Shown piece by piece: positions 5,437 to 8,885 of a stretch of 8,885 nt of DNA. How positions within the stretch are numbered: the stretch's first letter is position 1; the number at the start of each line of letters is the position of its first letter. This stretch comes from Bacteroidales bacterium (GTDB lineage: Bacteria; Bacteroidota; Bacteroidia; Bacteroidales; UBA932). Under the pieces are notes generated by a model. It was not told the DNA's origin, searched no databases, and saw nothing but the letters and a program-made list of their open reading frames with translations. The DNA lies in contig JAFZMA010000095.1 in the NCBI GenBank assembly GCA_017551215.1, positions 1 to 8,885 of the forward strand, given 5' to 3'. The translations under genes and the position numbers were made by a program.

Positions 5437-6636
5437 TTAATCCAATGATTTGATTCCTTGGGCTGCGGCAAAGCCTGTGGTCCAGGCAGCCTGGAGGTTG
5501 AAGCCTCCGGTAATGGCATCGATATCGAGAACTTCCCCGGCAAAGAAAACGCCGGGGTGTTTTTTGCATTGCAGGGTATTCTGGTCTATTTCCCTGAGAC
5601 TCACCCCTCCGCATGTAACGAACTCTTCCTTGAATCGTCCCTTGCCCGTAATCTCGTATGTATCAGAGGTGAGGACTGCAGAAAGCTTGTTGAGTTGCTT
5701 TGGCCCAACCTCGCTGCATCTAATGTCTTCCCTTATGCCGGAGCGGTTTATTATATGCTCCCAGAGCCTATTGGTAAGGCCTTCTATATTGATGGAAGAC
5801 AGCTTCTTGAGTTTATTCTCAGCGATGGATTTTCTCAGGATTGCCAGGGCTTCTTCCTGAGTCCTTGAGATCCAGTTGATGCAAAGCGGAGCCTTGTATG
5901 AAGCATCGCTGAGGAAGTGGGCTGCGTAAGACGAGAGTTTGAGAGTGGCGGGGCCGCTTGTTCCCCAGTCCGTGATAAGGAGGATGCCGCGGCTTCTGAA
6001 ACTGGTGCCCGGGATAGAAAGGGTAGAATCTTCAGTTACGGTGCCACTTAGGGCTTTAAGGCTTTTGTCGCTGAGCTCAAATGTAAAGAGGGAAGGGCAA
6101 AGGCTTTCCATCTTGATGTCCAATGGAGTGAGGAAAGAGTATCCGGCCTCTGTTTTCTTACCTCCGGTTGTAACAACCTTGATGTCTTCCTTCAGGTTGG
6201 CTATGTCTTCAACCTTGTGGTTCAGAAGTACTTCCACGCCCTCTTCCTTGAGGAGTCTTTCCAGGGTGCGGACAATCTGCATGGCATCCTGGGACCTGGG
6301 AAAAACGCAGCCGTCTGGCTGGGTGACGAGCTTTACTCCGTGGCTTTCAAACCACTTGACAGTATCGTCTGGAGAAAAGACATTGAAGAGGCGTTTCATT
6401 AGCCTTGAGCCACGAGGATAGACATCGCCGAGATCTGAAATCCTACCGTTGGCATCCCTGTAATCCTGGAAAGAATTGGTAAGGTTGCATCTTCCGCCGC
6501 CGGTGATTGCTACCTTTGCAAGCAGCTTGCCCTGAGCCTCATAGATACGCACGGTGCTGTCCGGAATCAGCCTTTTGAGCTCGATGGCGCAGAAGCATCC
6601 GGCGGCTCCACCTCCTATTATCGCGATGCTTCTCAT
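5437..6636 (-). CDS. HI0933/BaiN-family FAD-dependent oxidoreductase
   Basis: Flavoprotein of the HI0933-like family (often annotated as NAD(P)/FAD-dependent or aminoacetone oxidase family); physiological substrate is generally unknown. The 399 residues open with a dinucleotide-binding motif IIGGGAAG (6-13), then the family hallmark KVAITGGGRCNLTN (41-54), the DWGTSGPATLKLSS stretch (223-236) in the inserted domain, and the C-terminal TCGGVSLREI (341-350) and PGVFFAGEVLDIDAITGGFN (361-380) that complete the FAD site. After VVTTGG (154-159) the SYPxTGSTGDGY-like segment common in the family is shortened. The frame is open further upstream to 6825, but the ATG at 6636 is preferred: it gives the usual N-terminus and overlaps the stop of the metallophosphoesterase gene as ATGA. 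It is the last gene of a three-gene operon. Confidence 0.92.
   Translation of the reverse strand: MRSIAIIGGGAAGCFCAIELKRLIPDSTVRIYEAQGKLLAKVAITGGGRCNLTNSFQDYRDANGRISDLGDVYPRGSRLMKRLFNVFSPDDTVKWFESHGVKLVTQPDGCVFPRSQDAMQIVRTLERLLKEEGVEVLLNHKVEDIANLKEDIKVVTTGGKKTEAGYSFLTPLDIKMESLCPSLFTFELSDKSLKALSGTVTEDSTLSIPGTSFRSRGILLITDWGTSGPATLKLSSYAAHFLSDASYKAPLCINWISRTQEEALAILRKSIAENKLKKLSSINIEGLTNRLWEHIINRSGIREDIRCSEVGPKQLNKLSAVLTSDTYEITGKGRFKEEFVTCGGVSLREIDQNTLQCKKHPGVFFAGEVLDIDAITGGFNLQAAWTTGFAAAQGIKSLD
5535..5565 (+). terminator. Terminator-like hairpin for + strand read-through, inside the opposing gene
   Basis: CCCCGGC (5535-5541) and GCCGGGG (5551-5557) pair perfectly across the nine-base loop AAAGAAAAC and are followed, after TG, by six T (5560-5565). 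On the + strand this has every mark of an intrinsic terminator; on the - strand no T run follows. It lies 237 bases past the rubredoxin stop and antisense to the conserved PGVFFAGE codons of the flavoprotein gene. It could end rubredoxin-operon transcripts that pass the stem-loop spacer. Codon constraint on the protein motif could also create the pairing by chance. Confidence 0.5.
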
Positions 6637-7469
6637 TTTTCCTTGAATAGGGGCAAGACGGTTATCTCCACTATTTCCGGCCTTATGTAAAAGCGTGGTA
6701 TCAAGGTGCTTTCCCTTGCCAGGCCTCTGCTTATCACTACGAACCGGTTGCCGAACGGATATACTCCGCCGGTGTATTTGAGTTCTCCTGCATGGTCGGG
6801 TGCATAAATGCCTTCTCTCATCCACGGAAGGCGGAACTGGCCGCCATGGTAGTGCCCTGCCATAACAAGGTCGAACGGGGATTTCATGAATGTTTCAATC
6901 ATTTCCGGGCGGTGATACAGAAGAAGAGTGTATTTTGATGTATCACAGTCTCTTGCAAGCGAATCCACTCCGTTCAGGACAACATTCCAGACAATATTTT
7001 CCGTAACATCTGGCCATCCGCAGACATTGATAGAATCTTCATGGACTTTAAGGGTTAGCTTTTCTCCATCCAGAATCCTGACACCGGACTGGTTGATCAG
7101 GGTCTTGATGGAATCTGCCTTGCCGGACCAGATTTCATGGTTGCCTATGGTGTAAAAACACTTGTATTTTGGGCCTATGCTGTTGAGGAATTCCGTGGTG
7201 ATGTCCATCGGAAGGTCATCGTCATAGATATCTCCCCCAAGCAGAATCAAGTCTGGATTAAACTTGTCTATCTTTTCTGTCAGCTTCTTTTCACCTTTCC
7301 CGTAATTGCATGAATGCAAGTCTGTTATAAGAAGAATTCTGAGAGGAGATGTTATCTTCCCCGATGTGAGCCAGTAATGCCTGACCTTAAGCCTGCAGTC
7401 CAGTCCGCAGGCGAGGAAGACCAGAAAGGCCACCAGAACTATCCTTATAGCGATTCTTTTTGCTTTCAT
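6633..7469 (-). CDS. Membrane-anchored metallophosphoesterase (YkuE/YaeI-like)
   Basis: Calcineurin-like phosphoesterase anchored in the inner membrane; relatives act on lipid or lipopolysaccharide-linked phosphates, but the substrate here is unknown. With the ATG at 7469 the protein has 278 residues: a basic start and one hydrophobic anchor (about 7-24), then the dinuclear-metal motifs ITDLHS (D50, H52), GGD (D80), GNHE (N110, H111), YHRPE (H186) and GHYHGGQ (H206, H208). All metal ligands are present. The tail GLARESTLIPRFYIRPEIV is typical for the family. A TTG at 7478 in the same frame would add three residues but coincides with a possible promoter box, so ATG is preferred. The gene lies 19 bases after the MFS transporter stop and overlaps the flavoprotein start by four bases. 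Confidence 0.92.
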   Translation of the reverse strand: MKAKRIAIRIVLVAFLVFLACGLDCRLKVRHYWLTSGKITSPLRILLITDLHSCNYGKGEKKLTEKIDKFNPDLILLGGDIYDDDLPMDITTEFLNSIGPKYKCFYTIGNHEIWSGKADSIKTLINQSGVRILDGEKLTLKVHEDSINVCGWPDVTENIVWNVVLNGVDSLARDCDTSKYTLLLYHRPEMIETFMKSPFDLVMAGHYHGGQFRLPWMREGIYAPDHAGELKYTGGVYPFGNRFVVISRGLARESTLIPRFYIRPEIVEITVLPLFKEK

Positions 7470-7475
7470 CCAGTG

Positions 7476-7483
7476 CAAATTTA
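7476..7483 (-). promoter_or_regulatory. Possible internal -7 element before the metallophosphoesterase gene
   Basis: On the - strand TAAATTTG fits TAnnTTTG exactly and ends 6 bases before the ATG at 7469. The same octamer stands before the MFS and UvrA-like starts. If used, it would give a leaderless or nearly leaderless transcript for the last two genes of the operon. No convincing -33 element is visible upstream, so use as a promoter is uncertain. Confidence 0.35.
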
Positions 7484-7488
7484 AGTAA

Positions 7489-8670
7489 TCATCTTAATGC
7501 GTGGCGGGTGTAGTGGGCTTTTGTCAGAAGGAAGAAGAGCCCGACACCGATGATATGGGCCACAACCATTGTCAGGAAAGCTGAGAAATATCCATAATTC
7601 TCTGCGAAAACACCCCCAAGAAGTATTCCGACTCCAAGACCCAAGTCCCAGGATGTCAAGATGGTGGAGTTGGCGGTGGCCCTGCGGCTGTTAGGGGCCA
7701 GGTTGATTATCATGTTCTGCATTCCAGGCCACATGTGTCCGTTGCCAAGGCCTATCAACACGGCAGAGCCGTAATAGGCTATGTTAGACGGCCAGAGGGT
7801 GAATATGGCGTAACCAATGGTGGATATGAGGATTCCGCCAGCCACGTTACTTATCAGACGGCCCTTGCGCAGGGATTTGGCTCCAATGAAGCGGGACAGG
7901 ATTAGACCTGCCGCAAGCAGCATAAAGTATGTTCCCGTGCCGGAAGTGATTCCTAGCTTTTCCTTGCCGTAGATAGCCAGATAGTTGCTCAGGACTCCAT
8001 AGCAGTAGCCGAACATGAAAATGTTAAGGGCTATGGCCCAGCCTTTTATGAGGAAGAACCTATCCAGGGAAATCTTTCTCTTTTCCTGTTTTTTGTGTTT
8101 GCTCGGAGCATCAATGCTGCTGGCCAGCCAGAAGGAAATACCGGCTATGGCGAATGCCAGCCAGAACAGAAGCTGGTAGCTATTAGACCATTTGAACAGG
8201 AAAATAGCCACGGTAGGGGCTATGGCCGTTCCAAGGTTGTTGCTTATGCCGTACAGGCCTATGCCTTCCGTCCTTCTGGAAGATGGCAGGACATCTATCG
8301 CCATTGTGTTGTTGGCAACGGTGGCTGCTCCGAACGGGGCACCATGCAGGGTTCTGGCAATGGCAAACAGCAGCAGTGAACTTGCAGCCAGATAGCTTCC
8401 GAACATGATGAAGTTAGCCAGAACGAATATCACCAGCACCTTCTTGCGGTGGAAAGTGTCTGCTATGTAGCCGGAAAAAGGCCTTGCAGCAATTGCCAGA
8501 AGGGCATATCCGCTGAGCACAAAACCTATTGTATCCTTTGTGGAATGGAACGTATCGCTCAGATATACAGGCAGAAGCGGGGTAATCAGGTAGAAAGCGA
8601 AGCTAAGGCAGAAATTCACCGCCATAACCTTTGTGTAGTTCCTGTTCCAGAGTTTCTCGTGCACTGCCAT
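7489..8670 (-). CDS. MFS transporter, probable drug or sugar efflux type
   Basis: Inner-membrane major facilitator superfamily carrier with about 12 hydrophobic segments over 393 residues, likely an antiporter exporting a small molecule; the substrate is unknown. Motif A of the loop between helices 2 and 3 reads GYIADTFHRKKV (67-78), preceded by ARPFS. The stretch RTLHGAPFGAATVANNTMA (106-124) corresponds to helix 4 and its surroundings, and IDVLPSSRRTEGIGLYG (125-141) to the following loop, as in Bacteroidales MFS homologues. A basic cytoplasmic loop (about 188-204, rich in Lys) separates the two halves. The ATG at 8670 gives the expected N-terminus EKLWNRNY; an internal Met16 is less likely. 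It heads the - strand operon with the metallophosphoesterase and flavoprotein, and diverges from the UvrA-like gene. Confidence 0.92.
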   Translation of the reverse strand: MAVHEKLWNRNYTKVMAVNFCLSFAFYLITPLLPVYLSDTFHSTKDTIGFVLSGYALLAIAARPFSGYIADTFHRKKVLVIFVLANFIMFGSYLAASSLLLFAIARTLHGAPFGAATVANNTMAIDVLPSSRRTEGIGLYGISNNLGTAIAPTVAIFLFKWSNSYQLLFWLAFAIAGISFWLASSIDAPSKHKKQEKRKISLDRFFLIKGWAIALNIFMFGYCYGVLSNYLAIYGKEKLGITSGTGTYFMLLAAGLILSRFIGAKSLRKGRLISNVAGGILISTIGYAIFTLWPSNIAYYGSAVLIGLGNGHMWPGMQNMIINLAPNSRRATANSTILTSWDLGLGVGILLGGVFAENYGYFSAFLTMVVAHIIGVGLFFLLTKAHYTRHALR

Positions 8671-8678
8671 AGCGCTGG

Positions 8679-8686
8679 CAAATTTA
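8679..8686 (-). promoter_or_regulatory. -7 promoter element of the MFS operon
   Basis: TAAATTTG on the - strand matches TAnnTTTG perfectly and ends 8 bases before the MFS start codon. Sixteen bases further upstream on that strand stands GGCTTTAAC, whose TTTA could serve as a weak -33 box. The short leader carries no Shine-Dalgarno motif. Confidence 0.55.
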
Positions 8687-8687
8687 G

Positions 8688-8695
8688 TAAATTTG
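8688..8695 (+). promoter_or_regulatory. -7 promoter element of the UvrA-like gene
   Basis: TAAATTTG on the + strand matches TAnnTTTG perfectly and ends 19 bases before the ATG at 8715. No clear TTTG -33 element is found about 20 bases upstream, where the sequence already belongs to the MFS start region. Confidence 0.5.
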
Positions 8696-8714
8696 TACCC
8701 GTTAAAGCCAGAGT

Positions 8715-8885
8715 ATGTTTGACAATATTATAATACGGGGAGCCAGGGAGAACAACCTCAAAAACATATCGCTGAGTATCCCCAAACACAAGATAACCGT
8801 TTTTACGGGGGTGAGCGGATCCGGAAAGAGTTCACTCGTGCTAGACACTGTAGCGGCAAAGAGCCGAAGGGAGCTCAACGATACT
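8715..8885 (+). CDS. UvrA-family ATP-binding protein, DrrC/UvrA-paralogue type (3' partial)
   Basis: N-terminal 57 residues of an ABC-type ATPase related to excinuclease subunit UvrA, cut by the window edge. Visible are the UvrA opening [19 protein letters not shown] (5-23) and the Walker A motif GVSGSGKSS (34-42). After Walker A the protein reads [16 protein letters not shown]. This, and [12 protein letters not shown] in place of the [17 protein letters not shown] of canonical UvrA, resembles the shorter UvrA paralogues linked to drug resistance (DrrC-like). DNA damage or intercalating-drug tolerance is therefore the likely role, but the rest of the protein is needed to tell. The ATG follows a TAAATTTG box by 19 bases and lacks a Shine-Dalgarno motif. 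It is divergent from the MFS transporter, which could be a drug exporter. Confidence 0.85.
   Translation, partial: MFDNIIIRGARENNLKNISLSIPKHKITVFTGVSGSGKSSLVLDTVAAKSRRELNDT

Larger units (their letters stand above)
8679..8695. repeat. Palindrome joining two divergent promoter boxes
   Basis: CAAATTTAGTAAATTTG is an 8-bp perfect inverted repeat about one central base. Each half is a complete -7 box, one per strand, so RNA polymerase could not easily bind both at once. A homodimeric regulator might also read such a symmetric AT-rich site. Confidence 0.7.

Noticed and set aside
6637..6825. N-terminal extension of the flavoprotein frame up to 6825
   Set aside because: The added residues are Arg-rich, unrelated to the family, and wholly overlap the metallophosphoesterase gene. 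The ATG at 6636 gives the proper FAD-binding N-terminus and an ATGA overlap.
8719..8734. TTGACA and TATAAT-like hexamers near the UvrA-like start
   Set aside because: They are only four bases apart, lie inside the coding region, and the phylum does not use the E. coli-type consensus as its main promoter.

Overview
The window looks like part of a chromosome of a strictly or mainly anaerobic member of the Bacteroidales. Grounds for this: a ferredoxin-dependent 2-oxoacid oxidoreductase, a rubredoxin, mostly leader regions without Shine-Dalgarno motifs, and three copies of the octamer TAAATTTG just before start codons, which fits the Bacteroidetes -7 promoter consensus TAnnTTTG. Genus cannot be fixed from the sequence alone. 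Nothing shows phage, IS, CRISPR or tRNA/rRNA content. Gene density is high and no gene-free stretch exceeds 140 bases.

Region 1 (1-2450, + strand) holds the alpha (VorB-type, 5' end outside the window), beta (TPP/[4Fe-4S]) and gamma subunits of a 2-oxoacid:ferredoxin oxidoreductase. The genes are tightly spaced, two carry clear Shine-Dalgarno motifs, and a strong intrinsic terminator closes the operon. Region 2 (2503-5298, + strand) is a compact five-gene run: NfeD-like membrane protein, stomatin/SPFH protein, HAD hydrolase, free methionine-(R)-sulfoxide reductase, and a 53-residue rubredoxin. The NfeD/SPFH pair is a classic membrane-quality partnership; the last two genes point to redox or oxidative-stress handling.

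Region 3 (5299-5436) is a convergent intergenic spacer filled by a long imperfect inverted repeat with inner hairpins. A second, terminator-like hairpin for + strand transcripts lies further on, inside the opposing gene (5535-5565). Region 4 (5437-8670, - strand) is a three-gene operon read right to left: MFS transporter, membrane-anchored metallophosphoesterase, and HI0933/BaiN-type flavoprotein, the last two joined by an ATGA overlap. Region 5 (8671-8885) is a divergent promoter region built on a near-perfect palindrome, followed by the first 57 codons of a UvrA-family ATPase that resembles the UvrA paralogue (DrrC-like) group more than canonical UvrA.

I found no clearly new multi-gene system. 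The most distinctive signals are non-coding: the stem-loop element between the convergent operons, the antisense terminator-like hairpin, and the palindromic divergent promoter.
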